Source: JBCBEX01 sp038528235
Lineage (GTDB): Bacteria > Bacteroidota > Rhodothermia > Rhodothermales > Rubricoccaceae
DNA length: 54,569 nt
Reading direction: 5' to 3'
Assembly (NCBI GenBank): GCA_038528235.1
Contig: JBCBEX010000020.1
Span: 1 to 54,569, forward strand
Shown here: positions 8,358 through 16,202 of the stretch, piece by piece
How positions within the stretch are numbered: position 1 is the stretch's first letter
How the letters are laid out: every line of letters begins with the position of its first letter
The notes under the pieces: model-generated
Database searches by the model: none
The model's input: the letters and a program-made list of their open reading frames with translations, nothing else
What the model was told of the DNA's origin: nothing
Made by a program: the position numbers and the translations under genes

Positions 8358-9692
8358 ATGCCTGCCTCGCCCGGTGCGTCTTCCAACGCGCCCTCCACCA
8401 CCTCGGCATCGCCTACCGAAGCACGCGTGCCCCTCGCCGAGCGCGTGGCGGTCCAGCAGGCGGGGCATGCTCGCATGCTCGCCCTCCCGACGCCCATCGA
8501 CAACGTGGTGTCGTTTCGCGGGTCGCTCTGGACAGCGCCCGACCTCGGCGCAGGTGAAGAGCTGCTCCAGGCGCTCACGGTACTGCTCCTCGACAAAGGG
8601 ACGCAGACCCGCGACCGCTTTACCGTGGCCGAGGCGCTGGAGAACCGGGGCGCTCAACTGAGCTTCTACTCGGACGATCTCCGCGTCGGCTTCTCGGGCC
8701 GTGCGCTGTCCGACGACCTCCCCGACGTACTCGACCTGCTCGCCGAGCAGCTCCGCGCCCCGCTCCTCGAAAGCACGGAGTTCGCCAAGGCCAAGGCGCA
8801 GGTGGCCGCCGGCATCCGCCGGTCGATGGACGCGACGGGTTCGCAGGCAGCCGGCCTACTCAGCCGCCGCCTCTACGGCCCGGCGCACCCCAACTTCATG
8901 GCCGAGGCTGCCGACGAACTCGACCGCCTCGACGCCTACACCGTGAACGATGTCCGCGCCTACCACGCCGCGCACTTCGGCGGCACGAAGCTGCTCGTCG
9001 CATTCGCAGGCGACCTCGAACCCGGACGCACCGCCGCCCGCGTCGAGGGCACGCTCGGCGACTGGATGCCGCACACGTCGGCCGCGAAGTATGCCGAGGC
9101 GGCTGCGCCCCAGACCGCCGGTCGTGCCACGCGCTCCATCGCCGACAAGCACAACCTCGACGTGCGCATCGGCCACCCGCTCACGCTGCGCCGCGACCAC
9201 GACGACTTCCTCGCGCTCTACCTCGCCGTCTACGTGCTCGGCGGCAACTTCTCAGCGCGCCTGATGAGCCACGTCCGCGACGACCTCGGGCTCACCTACG
9301 GCATCGGCGCGCAGCTGGCTGGCATCGCCGTCGAGCACACCGGGCACGCGCTCCTCCGCGTCACGCTCAGCGGCCCCAACCTCGACCGCGGCATCGAAGC
9401 AACGCTTGCCGAGTTCCGGCGCTTCGTCGAGGACGGCATCACGGCGGACGAACTCGCCGAGAAGCAGACGACCATCGCGGGGACGTTCTCTGTCGGCCTC
9501 GCGACCACGCGCGGCCTCGCGACGGCGCTGCTGGTGAATGCCGAGCGCGACTTCGAAGTCGGCTATCTCGACGCGTACCCCGAGAAGATCCACGCGCTCT
9601 CGCTCGACGAGGTCAACGCGGCCATCCGCCGCCACCTCGACCCGGACGCGCTGCACGTCGGCATCGCGGGGACGCTGCCGGACGCTGGCTGA
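8358..9692 (+). CDS. M16-family peptidase-like protein without the HxxEH zinc site
   Basis: A 444-residue pitrilysin/M16 fold: an N-terminal half (VVSFRGSLWTAPDLGAGE, about residues 45-220) and a C-terminal half with the substrate-clamp motif VRDDLGLTYGIGAQ (about 310-325). In active M16 proteins the first half contains HxxEH in the helix after the FxxGS strand. Here that helix reads EELLQALTVLLLDKGT, with no His or ELH pair, so zinc cannot bind. This matches the inactive half of M16 heterodimers. In this organism a catalytic partner must be encoded elsewhere, since none is adjacent. ATG at 8358 is the first good start; it is six bases ahead of the Crp gene's start region, suggesting co-transcription. 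Confidence 0.82.
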   Translation: MPASPGASSNAPSTTSASPTEARVPLAERVAVQQAGHARMLALPTPIDNVVSFRGSLWTAPDLGAGEELLQALTVLLLDKGTQTRDRFTVAEALENRGAQLSFYSDDLRVGFSGRALSDDLPDVLDLLAEQLRAPLLESTEFAKAKAQVAAGIRRSMDATGSQAAGLLSRRLYGPAHPNFMAEAADELDRLDAYTVNDVRAYHAAHFGGTKLLVAFAGDLEPGRTAARVEGTLGDWMPHTSAAKYAEAAAPQTAGRATRSIADKHNLDVRIGHPLTLRRDHDDFLALYLAVYVLGGNFSARLMSHVRDDLGLTYGIGAQLAGIAVEHTGHALLRVTLSGPNLDRGIEATLAEFRRFVEDGITADELAEKQTTIAGTFSVGLATTRGLATALLVNAERDFEVGYLDAYPEKIHALSLDEVNAAIRRHLDPDALHVGIAGTLPDAG

Positions 9693-9697
9693 GCGAG

Positions 9698-10363
9698 ATG
9701 GCGGCGCGGATCTCGGAGGTCGTCACGGAGCTGTTTCCTACGCTTGCGACGCCGTCGCTGCGGGCCGAGGTGGATGCCCGCGCCCAGACGGTGCGCGTCC
9801 CTGCGGGCGGCTTCATCTGCATGGAGGGCGAGGCGTGCCAGATGCTCCCGCTCGTGACGGCGGGGACGGTGCGCGTCTTCGTGCAGAGCGACGAAGGCCG
9901 CGAGGTCACGCTCTACCGCATCCGGCCGGGCGAAAGCTGCGTCCTCACGGCCTCGTGCCTCCTCGGCGAGGCGGATTTTCCTGCGTTTGCCGTCGCCGAG
10001 ACGGACGTCCGTGCTATCGTCGTGCGCCTGTCGGACGTCCAGGCCTGGATGGACACGTCGGAGGCCTGGCGCGGCTTCGTGCTGGGGCTGATCGCCCGCC
10101 GCTTCGCCGAGGTCATCGGGCGCATGGAGGACCTGATGTTTCGCCGCCTCGACGCGCGCCTGGCTGACTACCTGCTCGATGCCGCCATCGACGGCGAGGT
10201 CGCGCGCACACACGAGCAGATTGCCACGGACCTGGGCAGCGCACGAGCCGTCGTGAGCCGTCACCTCAAGACACTGGAGCAGAACGGACTGGTGACGCTC
10301 GACCGCAGCCGCGTCACCCTCCGCGACACAACGGGGCTGCGTGCGCTGCTGCAGCGGCCCTAG
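9698..10363 (+). CDS. Crp/Fnr-family transcription regulator
   Basis: A 221-residue regulator: cNMP-binding beta-roll at about 20-115 (PAGGFICMEGEACQMLPLVTAGTVRVFV), dimer helix, then a winged helix-turn-helix at about 165-205 (THEQIATDLGSARAVVSRHLKTLEQNGLV). It lacks the N-terminal Cys cluster of Fnr, but Cys residues at C42, C48 and the ESCVLTASC segment could bind a metal or sense redox state. It starts five bases after the M16 gene. Its usual genomic partner in Proteobacteria and Bacteroidota, a DUF2892 membrane protein, follows directly, with palindromes between that could be its operator. Confidence 0.87.
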   Translation: MAARISEVVTELFPTLATPSLRAEVDARAQTVRVPAGGFICMEGEACQMLPLVTAGTVRVFVQSDEGREVTLYRIRPGESCVLTASCLLGEADFPAFAVAETDVRAIVVRLSDVQAWMDTSEAWRGFVLGLIARRFAEVIGRMEDLMFRRLDARLADYLLDAAIDGEVARTHEQIATDLGSARAVVSRHLKTLEQNGLVTLDRSRVTLRDTTGLRALLQRP

Positions 10364-10394
10364 CCGTGTAGGGGAAGGGACGGCATCGTGGCGC

Positions 10395-10471
10395 GTGACT
10401 TCGTCACAGACATGCTCAAGCGGGTGGGCTAGGTTGCGGTGACGGCGGGCATTGCCCGGCGCATCGTCACC
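10395..10471 (+). promoter_or_regulatory. candidate Crp/Fnr-type operators ahead of the DUF2892 gene
   Basis: GTGAC-TTC-GTCAC (10395-10407) is a perfect interrupted palindrome close to the Crp/Fnr half-site GTGA...TCAC, with a 5-base rather than 6-base gap between core half-sites. A second, wider inverted repeat, GGTGACG (10438-10444) with CGTCACC (10465-10471), encloses a further CGGGC-ATT-GCCCG palindrome. The same TGAC/GTCA half-site recurs four times in 77 bases, between a Crp-like regulator and its common target. Autoregulation or control of the next gene is a reasonable inference. The outer repeat could alternatively be a terminator stem, though it has no T-run. Confidence 0.4.
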
Positions 10472-10494
10472 ACGCTTACCCAACCCAACCTCCC

Positions 10495-10704
10495 ATGACC
10501 AAGAACATGCACACCGTGGACCGCGTCGTCCGCCTCGCCATCGTCGCGCTGATCGCCGTGCTCTATTTCACGGGCCAGATCTCTGGCCTCGCCACGATTC
10601 TCCTCGGCATCGTCGCCGCCATCTTCGCCTTGACGAGCTTCGTGGGGATGTGCCCGCTCTACCGCGCACTCGGGATCTCGACGCGCGGCAAGGCCGCAGC
10701 CTAG
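10495..10704 (+). CDS. DUF2892 (YgaP-like) small membrane protein
   Basis: A 69-residue protein with two hydrophobic segments (VVRLAIVALIAVLYFTG and ATILLGIVAAIFALTS) and the hallmark ending FVGMCPLYRALGIST, identical in layout to the transmembrane half of YgaP. The Cys in GMCPLY is conserved in the family. Members are commonly encoded beside Crp/Fnr regulators and sulfurtransferases and are linked to sulfide or redox stress; the exact function is unknown. Here it follows the Crp-like gene by 131 bases. Confidence 0.85.
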   Translation: MTKNMHTVDRVVRLAIVALIAVLYFTGQISGLATILLGIVAAIFALTSFVGMCPLYRALGISTRGKAAA

Positions 10705-11025
10705 CGCCTCTCCAAAATGCCCGCCTGTCTGTGCCTAGGCCTGACTGTGTCTAGCTGGGTAGACGGCACCACGCCGCCTCACTAGTCCTGCCACATCGCC
10801 TGGTTCGCGTGCCTGGGCTGACATCCGCTCGCCACGGCTCCGCTGTTTGGACCAGCCCTCGTCTTTGCCGTGTGGACACTGATCGGGTCAGGTGCTCACG
10901 AGACGCCGTTTGCATCGCCGCAAGGCGCGCAAGGAACGCGATCCCGCAGGATCGGGTGACGAGCGGAACGAAGCGGAGGCCGAACATAGGCCGTGCGCGC
11001 CGATCAGACCGATTGTCCACACGCC
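10705..11025. other. 321-base intergenic region, no gene seen
   Basis: Reading frames here are only incidental. The one structural feature is a short hairpin, CGATCC-CGCA-GGATCG (10939-10954). It separates the convergent DUF2892 gene and the SDR gene. No T-run is close enough to call a terminator. Confidence 0.5.
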
Positions 11026-12489
11026 CTAGCGCACGGACAGAGCCAGGTCTTCCACAGCGCGTCCAGCAAGCGCCGTCTTATCTGCGAGGTGCTGCAGGTG
11101 ATGCCGGAAGCCGCGCATCACGATCACGTGCGCGATGGCCTGCGTGACGTTGTAGATGTACCACGGCAGCCGAGGCGAGAAGTCGTGGATGGCCGCCAAG
11201 ATGGTCGTCCCGCAGAGCATCTCACGGAACTCCAACCGCCCAGCATACTCCTGCGAATCGAGCGAGAGCAGGCCGCCGGTGACATAGAAGAGTTGCCGGT
11301 CGGGCCAACTGCGCTCGGTCGAGAAGTCGAGTTCGAGCAGCGGCTCGGGGATCGGGCGGAGGTAGAAGCGGCACACCCGGTCGGCGTCCATCGTCACGCG
11401 GAGGATGGGGCGCACGTAGGTCGGGAGCCAGCGCATGTACTCCTCGGCGACCCAGCGGGCGTTGCGCCCTGGTGGGAGCGGCATGCGCTGCACGGAGCGG
11501 ACGAGCCGGGCCTCCCGGATGACGCTGTCGTCGCGCTTGCGGAGCGTTTTTCGGGGGTTGTCCCGCATCCGGCCGTCGTCGGTGAGGGCGAGGCCGAGGG
11601 CCTCACGGTAGGGCGTCGCGCCGTCCATGAGGTGCTGGAGGAGCGGGTTGTCCTGGGCGACGAGATCGTGGCGGAGACTGTCCACGAGCGGGTCGACCAG
11701 TTCGCGCGAGGCGCCGCCGAAGAGCGACACCCACAGCTTCGAGAGCTGCGGCGAGAACACGGGCACGTTGAGCATCGCCGTGGTGGCGCCGGCGACCTCG
11801 GAGGCCGTCGCCATCATGTCCTTGTAGGTCATCACCTCCGGCCCGCCGATGTCGTAGGTCTGGCCGAAGGCGTCGGGGTTGCCGAGGCTCCACTGGAAGG
11901 CGCGCAGCACGTCCGCGATGGCGATAGGGTGCGTGAGCGAGCGCGTCCACGCGGGCAGGATCATCGCCGGGAGCCGCCGGACGAGGTTGACGAGGATGCG
12001 CAGCGACGAGCCCCCAGGGCCGACCACGATGCCTGCCCGGAGCGCCGTCAGCGGCACCGAGCGCGCGCCGAGCGTCTGCTCGACTTCGTAGCGGCTCTGT
12101 AGATGGAGCGAGAGCTCGCCCTCGTGGGGCAGCAGCCCGCCGAGGTAGAGGATCTGCTTGACACCCGCCTTCTCCGCCGCCCTCGCGAAGTTGTCAGCCA
12201 GGATGAGGTCCATGTCCTCGAACGACCCTTGCGTGAGCCGCGACGACGGCAACATCGAGTGGACGAGGTAGATCGCGTAGTCGACGCCTTCGAGGCCGCG
12301 CTCGAGTTGTAGGAGCGAGAAGAGGTCGCACCGGCGCCACTCGGTTGACTCGGCCGGGTCGGCGTTGGCGGCGCGCGTGGCCGAGCGGGTCAGCCCTACG
12401 AGGTGGACGTCGTCGCGGAGCGCCTCGCGGAGGCACGTGCCGATGAAGCCCGTGGCTCCAGCGATGGCAACGGTGGGCTTGGTGGTCAT
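11026..12489 (-). CDS. NAD(P)-binding SDR fused to a DUF2867-like domain
   Basis: A 487-residue protein. Residues 1-300 are an atypical short-chain dehydrogenase (VAIAGATGFIGTCLREAL, AIYLVHSM, LGGLLPHEG, LRAGIVVGPGGSS), of the NmrA/complex-I-subunit-like kind. Residues from about 320 to 487 match the DUF2867-type lipid-binding domain that is often fused to it (RFYLRPIPEPLLELDFST, WYIYNVTQAIAHVIVMRGF). The start at 12489 gives the Rossmann motif right at the N-terminus; the in-frame start at 12582 adds 31 unlikely residues. The catalytic Tyr-x-x-x-Lys of classical SDRs is not obvious (SRYEVEQ instead), so it may bind nucleotide without reductase activity. The substrate is unknown. Confidence 0.82.
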   Translation of the reverse strand: MTTKPTVAIAGATGFIGTCLREALRDDVHLVGLTRSATRAANADPAESTEWRRCDLFSLLQLERGLEGVDYAIYLVHSMLPSSRLTQGSFEDMDLILADNFARAAEKAGVKQILYLGGLLPHEGELSLHLQSRYEVEQTLGARSVPLTALRAGIVVGPGGSSLRILVNLVRRLPAMILPAWTRSLTHPIAIADVLRAFQWSLGNPDAFGQTYDIGGPEVMTYKDMMATASEVAGATTAMLNVPVFSPQLSKLWVSLFGGASRELVDPLVDSLRHDLVAQDNPLLQHLMDGATPYREALGLALTDDGRMRDNPRKTLRKRDDSVIREARLVRSVQRMPLPPGRNARWVAEEYMRWLPTYVRPILRVTMDADRVCRFYLRPIPEPLLELDFSTERSWPDRQLFYVTGGLLSLDSQEYAGRLEFREMLCGTTILAAIHDFSPRLPWYIYNVTQAIAHVIVMRGFRHHLQHLADKTALAGRAVEDLALSVR

Positions 12490-12612
12490 GGGATGCAGGG
12501 CTGCTAGCGGGGAGGCAACGAGGCGGCGTGAGACGACGAGCGGGCCAACGAGAACGGTGGGCCACGCCGTAGCGCCGCCCACCGAGAGAAACCGTGCCGG
12601 TGAAGGAGTGCG

Positions 12613-12984
12613 TCAGGTACCGCGCAGCCACGCCTTGACGAAGCTCCACGGGTAGACCGCCACCCCATCGGCGACGAGGCGTCCGACGAGGTTGCCCGCG
12701 AAGGCTGGCCCGATGCGCGCCACGGGCCGCCCCGCCACGCGGATCTCGGCGTTGATGCCGGTCACGTCGAAGGCAGGCGGGAGCCGCTCGAAGAGCGCGG
12801 CGCCGCCGGACCCCTGCAGCGTCCGCGCGATGCGGAGCGCCGCCGGCGCGTCGGCGACGTCCACGAGCACCTTCTCAGGCGTCGAGCGCACCGTGACGGC
12901 GTCTCCGGCAAGGTCGAGGTCGAGGTCGGCGTAGACGCTGACGGGACGGCGCTGCCGAGGGCGAGACTTCCGCAGGTCGGGCAT
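12613..12984 (-). CDS. hypothetical protein, 123 aa
   Basis: A basic start (MPDLRKSRPRQRRPVSVY) leads into a compact alpha/beta sequence with alternating strands (ADLDLDLAGDAVTVRSTPE, VLVDVADAPAALRIARTLQ) and a hydrophobic end (VYPWSFVKAWLRG). No signal peptide or membrane helix is evident. Its start lies four bases after the stop of the 69-residue gene upstream, so the two are probably co-transcribed. I do not recognise the family. Confidence 0.6.
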   Translation of the reverse strand: MPDLRKSRPRQRRPVSVYADLDLDLAGDAVTVRSTPEKVLVDVADAPAALRIARTLQGSGGAALFERLPPAFDVTGINAEIRVAGRPVARIGPAFAGNLVGRLVADGVAVYPWSFVKAWLRGT

Positions 12985-12988
12985 GGGA

Positions 12989-13198
12989 TCAACCGTCGGA
13001 GGCGGTGTCCTGCGTCCGGATCTTGATGGTGCCGTTCATCTTCCAGTGGGCGTGCGTGACGTTGTCGCCGGTGCCGCTGGGGACGTGGACCTCCATGTTC
13101 TCGAACTCGTACGTGATCTCGGCGCCGCGCCCGGTGAGCTTGTCGTAGAGGCCGATGGCCAACTCGGGCCAGGTTTCGGTGTGCTTGTCAACTGCCAT
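12989..13198 (-). CDS. small conserved-looking protein, 69 aa
   Basis: The sequence MAVDKHTETWPELAIGLYD is followed by KLTGRGAEITYEFENMEVHV and ends WKMNGTIKIRTQDT. It has the balanced composition of a small soluble alpha/beta domain. The Trp/Tyr and Gly positions look constrained and I believe similar short proteins of unknown function exist in several phyla, but I cannot name a family. It is first in a two-gene unit with the 123-residue gene (four-base spacing). Confidence 0.6.
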   Translation of the reverse strand: MAVDKHTETWPELAIGLYDKLTGRGAEITYEFENMEVHVPSGTGDNVTHAHWKMNGTIKIRTQDTASDG

Positions 13199-13387
13199 GA
13201 TGGAAAGGGGCTAGGTCGTGAGAAGGGCTGAGGGATGTGGAGGCCCAGTGAAGACCTCGGCCGTGTTGGATGGAGCCGGGCTGCGAGATGTTCCAAGCCC
13301 GCCTAGGCTACCGCGCCGGGGAAACCCGCACCGCTTCAGGCGTTTGCAGACGCTGCTCTCCCTCTCGGACCACTGACCTTGCTCTTG

Positions 13388-14530
13388 ATGCGCCCCCTGC
13401 TTCCGTTCTTCGCCGCCCTGCTCCTGCTCGCGGCCTGCGCCCCGCCGTCCACGGACGCGCCTGCTTCCACCGCGGCCGACTACGACCCCGCCGCCGACTC
13501 GCTCCGCTTCGAGGGCGAGACGCACCTCCGCAACGTCCGCCAGCTCACCTTCGGCGGCAACAACGCCGAGGCCTACTGGAGCTTCGACGGCACGCAGCTC
13601 GTCTTCCAGAGCGACTGGGACGCCATCAACCCGCAGGGCTGCGACCAGATCTTCGTCATGAACGCCGACGGGTCAGCTATTGGCGACTCGACGCAGTACG
13701 CCGGCGTCTCGACCATGCGCGGGCGGACCACGTGCGCCTACTTCCTCGCCGACGGGCGCGTCGTCTACGCGTCCACCCATGCCGCGAGCCCCGCCTGCCC
13801 CGAGGCCATACCATTCGTCGGTGGGCGCTACGTCTGGCCGATCCACGACAGCTACGATATCTACATCACCGATCCGTCCAACCCCGACAGCGACCCGGAG
13901 GTGCTCATCGGCGGCGAGGGCTACGACGCCGAGGCCACTGTCAGCCCCGACGGCCGCTACATCGTCTATACCACGGACCGCACCGGCGACCTCGAGCTCT
14001 GGCGCTATGACCTGGAAACCGAGGAAGACCTCCAGTTGACCAGCGGCCTCGGCTATGACGGCGGTGCGTTCTTCTCACCCGACGGCACCAAGCTCGTGTG
14101 GCGGTCAAGTCGCCCGGCCGAAGGCGAGGAGGCCAACATGTACCGCGAACTGCTGGGCCGCGGCCTCGTCCAGCCCACCAACATGGACATCTACATCGCC
14201 AACATGGACGGGTCCGACGCGCGCAAGATCACGTCGCTGCCCGGCGCGCAGTGGGCGCCCTACTTCCACCCGGACAACGAGCGCGTTCTCTTTTCGAGCA
14301 ACCACCACACACAGGACCAAGGCGGTCGTGGGTTTGCCATCTTCATGGTCGATCCGGACCAGGGCGAGTCCAGCATACAGCAGATCACCCACTCCGGCAC
14401 GTTCGACGCCTTCCCGATGTTTAGCCCGGACGGCACGCAGCTGGTCTTCTCGTCGAACCGCCGGGTAGACCGCGAACCCAGCCGCGACACCAACGTGTTC
14501 GTCGCCGACTGGGTCGAAGACGAGATGTAG
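13388..14530 (+). CDS. PD40/TolB-like beta-propeller lipoprotein
   Basis: A 380-residue lipoprotein: signal peptide with lipobox at Cys17 (LLLLAAC), then repeated WD40-like PD40 blades with the signature 'SpDGtklvf.S' (SFDGTQLVFQSDWD, SPDGRYIVYTTDRTGD, SPDGTKLVWRSSRP, SPDGTQLVFSSNRR). TolB-type propellers bind peptides or peptidoglycan-associated proteins. This one lacks the TolB N-terminal domain and no tol-pal genes are nearby, so it is likely a surface or periplasmic binding protein of unknown partner. I chose ATG 13388 over 13379 because it begins the signal peptide directly. It converges on the EamA gene with a six-base gap. Confidence 0.82.
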   Translation: MRPLLPFFAALLLLAACAPPSTDAPASTAADYDPAADSLRFEGETHLRNVRQLTFGGNNAEAYWSFDGTQLVFQSDWDAINPQGCDQIFVMNADGSAIGDSTQYAGVSTMRGRTTCAYFLADGRVVYASTHAASPACPEAIPFVGGRYVWPIHDSYDIYITDPSNPDSDPEVLIGGEGYDAEATVSPDGRYIVYTTDRTGDLELWRYDLETEEDLQLTSGLGYDGGAFFSPDGTKLVWRSSRPAEGEEANMYRELLGRGLVQPTNMDIYIANMDGSDARKITSLPGAQWAPYFHPDNERVLFSSNHHTQDQGGRGFAIFMVDPDQGESSIQQITHSGTFDAFPMFSPDGTQLVFSSNRRVDREPSRDTNVFVADWVEDEM

Positions 14531-14536
14531 GCGACC

Positions 14537-15490
14537 CTAGCCCTCTCCCGCTTCCAACGGCTCCGGCTGCCGTGTCATCCGAGCGCGGCGTAGCAGCAGC
14601 AGCCCACCGATGATGAGCGCGCCGCCGAGGAGTTGATAGACGGTGACGGCTTCGTCGAGCAGCCACGCGCCCGCGCCGATGGCGACGAACGGGACGAGGT
14701 TGCCGTAGGCCGTCGCGTAGGCGGCTCCCACCTGGCGCACGGCCACGTTCCACAGCCCGTAGGCCGCGCCGATGGAGAGCGCGCCGGAGAAGACGAGGCT
14801 CGCCCACACGTCGGGCCCGAGCGCGGCCCAGTCCGCCGGGCCGGGGCCGAAGCGGTGGAAGGCATACATCCCCGGCAGCGCCACCACGACGGCGTAGAAC
14901 GCGAGCCCGTTCGGTGACGCCCCGCGCGCCATGAACGGCTTCGAGAGGACCGTGTAGAGCCCCCAGAAAAGCGCCGCCGCGAGCATGAGCAGGTTGCCGA
15001 GCAGCGTGTCGGCACCGAGGTCGAGCGTCTTGCCACCCGCGAGGATCACCACCACCGTGCCCGCGAGGCTGACCCCGAGGCCGAGCCACGCACGTCCGCT
15101 CAGCCGCTCCTGGCCGCCCACGCGCGCCATCAGCGCCGTCCACACGGGTGTCGAGGCCATGATGAGCGCTGCGCTCCCCGCCGCCGTGAGATTGACGCCA
15201 AGGATGAAGCACGTCTGGTAGAAGATGTTGCCCGTGATCCCCAGCGTGACGACAGCTCCCAGGTGGTCACGGAGCGGTGCCGCGAACGCCTCTCGAACCC
15301 CTCGGCCGTGACGGTAGCCTTCCCAGGCGAGCATCCCGGCGAGCGTCGCGCCCGCGATTAGAAACCGCGCGATGTTGACCGTGAACGGGTGCAGCGCCGC
15401 CAGCGCCACCTTGATGACGGCGAAGTTGAGCCCCCAGATGAGGATGATGACGAGGAGCAGCGCGTCGGTGCGCCAGGAGCGGTCGGCCAC
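14537..15490 (-). CDS. EamA/DMT-family transporter
   Basis: About 317 residues with ten predicted membrane helices in two homologous five-helix EamA halves (LLLVIILIWGLNFAVIKVAL; later LLGNLLMLAAALFWGLYTVL). The family exports or imports amino acids, nucleotides or drugs; the substrate is not predictable. The reading frame extends upstream to 15799, but that stretch translates part of an intergenic repeat and a Trp/Arg-rich tail. I chose the GTG at 15490, 10 residues before the first helix, giving the usual family length. An alternative start remains possible. Confidence 0.83.
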   Translation of the reverse strand: MADRSWRTDALLLVIILIWGLNFAVIKVALAALHPFTVNIARFLIAGATLAGMLAWEGYRHGRGVREAFAAPLRDHLGAVVTLGITGNIFYQTCFILGVNLTAAGSAALIMASTPVWTALMARVGGQERLSGRAWLGLGVSLAGTVVVILAGGKTLDLGADTLLGNLLMLAAALFWGLYTVLSKPFMARGASPNGLAFYAVVVALPGMYAFHRFGPGPADWAALGPDVWASLVFSGALSIGAAYGLWNVAVRQVGAAYATAYGNLVPFVAIGAGAWLLDEAVTVYQLLGGALIIGGLLLLRRARMTRQPEPLEAGEG

Positions 15491-15668
15491 GAGACAGGCG
15501 GTGTAGAGGTGCAGGCGGTCGAACGTATGCCCGCCACCTCTGCCAAGATGCCGCCCCGCGAAACGTTCACACGGCCATGGTTGGCGAGCCACAAGCCAGA
15601 CATCCGTCGCACCTGCCAGCGCCCCCTGTGACGGCACCCAAACAGCGCGACCTTCATCTCCCAATCGT

Positions 15669-15775
15669 GTCATCCCCGACTTGATCGGGGATCCATGCCG
15701 TCCGTCAAGTCTGCCGCCAACGCCGCATGGATGCCCAAACCGTAGGTACACGAAGGAATCAAGTCGGTCATGACG
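15669..15775. repeat. palindromic intergenic repeat, copy 1
   Basis: The left half begins GTC, then ATCCCCGA-CTTGA-TCGGGGAT (8-bp arms, 5-base loop), then CCATGC. The right half has GCATGGATGCCC and ends with a degenerate AATCAAGTCGGTCATGAC. The two halves thus face each other as a REP/BIME-like unit. Its right end is five bases from the stop of the GIY-YIG gene. Related copies are at 16117-16202, 42816-42840 and 50787-50870. Confidence 0.75.
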
Positions 15776-15779
15776 GGGG

Positions 15780-16082
15780 CTACCACCGTAGCTGAGCAAG
15801 GTCCTCCACGAGATCGCGCCATGTCGGATTCGACGTGCGGATGAGATCCAGCTTCCAAGCGCGGTTCCAGCGCTTCAGCCGCCGTTCGCGCTCGATGGCG
15901 TCCCGAATGTCATCGTACTGCTCGATATGCACGAGACGATGGACGTCATACCGCTTGGTGAATCCTTTCACGGCTCCGTCGCGGTGCTCTTGCATCCGCT
16001 GCACCAGGTCGCTCGTTACCCCGATGTAGAGCGTCCCATTCGGCTTGCTAGCCAGGATGTAGACAAAGCCGGGACGAGGCAT
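15780..16082 (-). CDS. GIY-YIG nuclease-domain protein, 100 aa
   Basis: A stand-alone GIY-YIG domain: FVYILASKPNGTLYIGVTSD (the GIY/YIG strands), LVQRMQEHRDG with the catalytic Arg, GFTKRYDVHRLVHIE, and AIERERRLKRWNRAWK with the metal-binding Glu. This is the short YhbQ/UrvC-N-like type, normally 80-100 residues with no extra DNA-binding domain. I took ATG 16082 (MPRPGFVYIL); upstream codons translate a palindromic repeat. Its stop is five bases from repeat copy 1 and its start 34 bases from copy 2, so the gene is bracketed by the element. Cutting branched or hairpin DNA would suit such a nuclease, but no function is established for this type. Confidence 0.88.
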   Translation of the reverse strand: MPRPGFVYILASKPNGTLYIGVTSDLVQRMQEHRDGAVKGFTKRYDVHRLVHIEQYDDIRDAIERERRLKRWNRAWKLDLIRTSNPTWRDLVEDLAQLRW

Positions 16083-16116
16083 GAGTAGGAGAGTTGGCTG
16101 ACTCTCTCCAACGTAC

Positions 16117-16202
16117 GTCATCCCCGACTTGATCGAGGATCTATGCAGTGCATCAAGCCTGCCTCCAACGCTGCATGGATGCCCGATCAGGTCGGGCATG
16201 AC
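16117..16202. repeat. palindromic intergenic repeat, copy 2
   Basis: Left half: GTCATCCCCGACTTGATCGAGGATCTATGC, whose stem carries one mismatch. Right half: GCATGG then ATGCCCGA-TCAGG-TCGGGCAT-GAC, an intact 8-bp hairpin. The element ends one base before the stop codon of the 128-residue ORF. It lies immediately upstream of the GIY-YIG gene, and the two outer ends (GTCAT...ATGAC) are inverted. Confidence 0.75.

Noticed and set aside
15490..15799. Extended N-terminus for the EamA transporter
   Set aside because: The extra 103 codons translate intergenic repeat copy 1 and its flank, not a protein domain; the GTG at 15490 gives the family's normal length.
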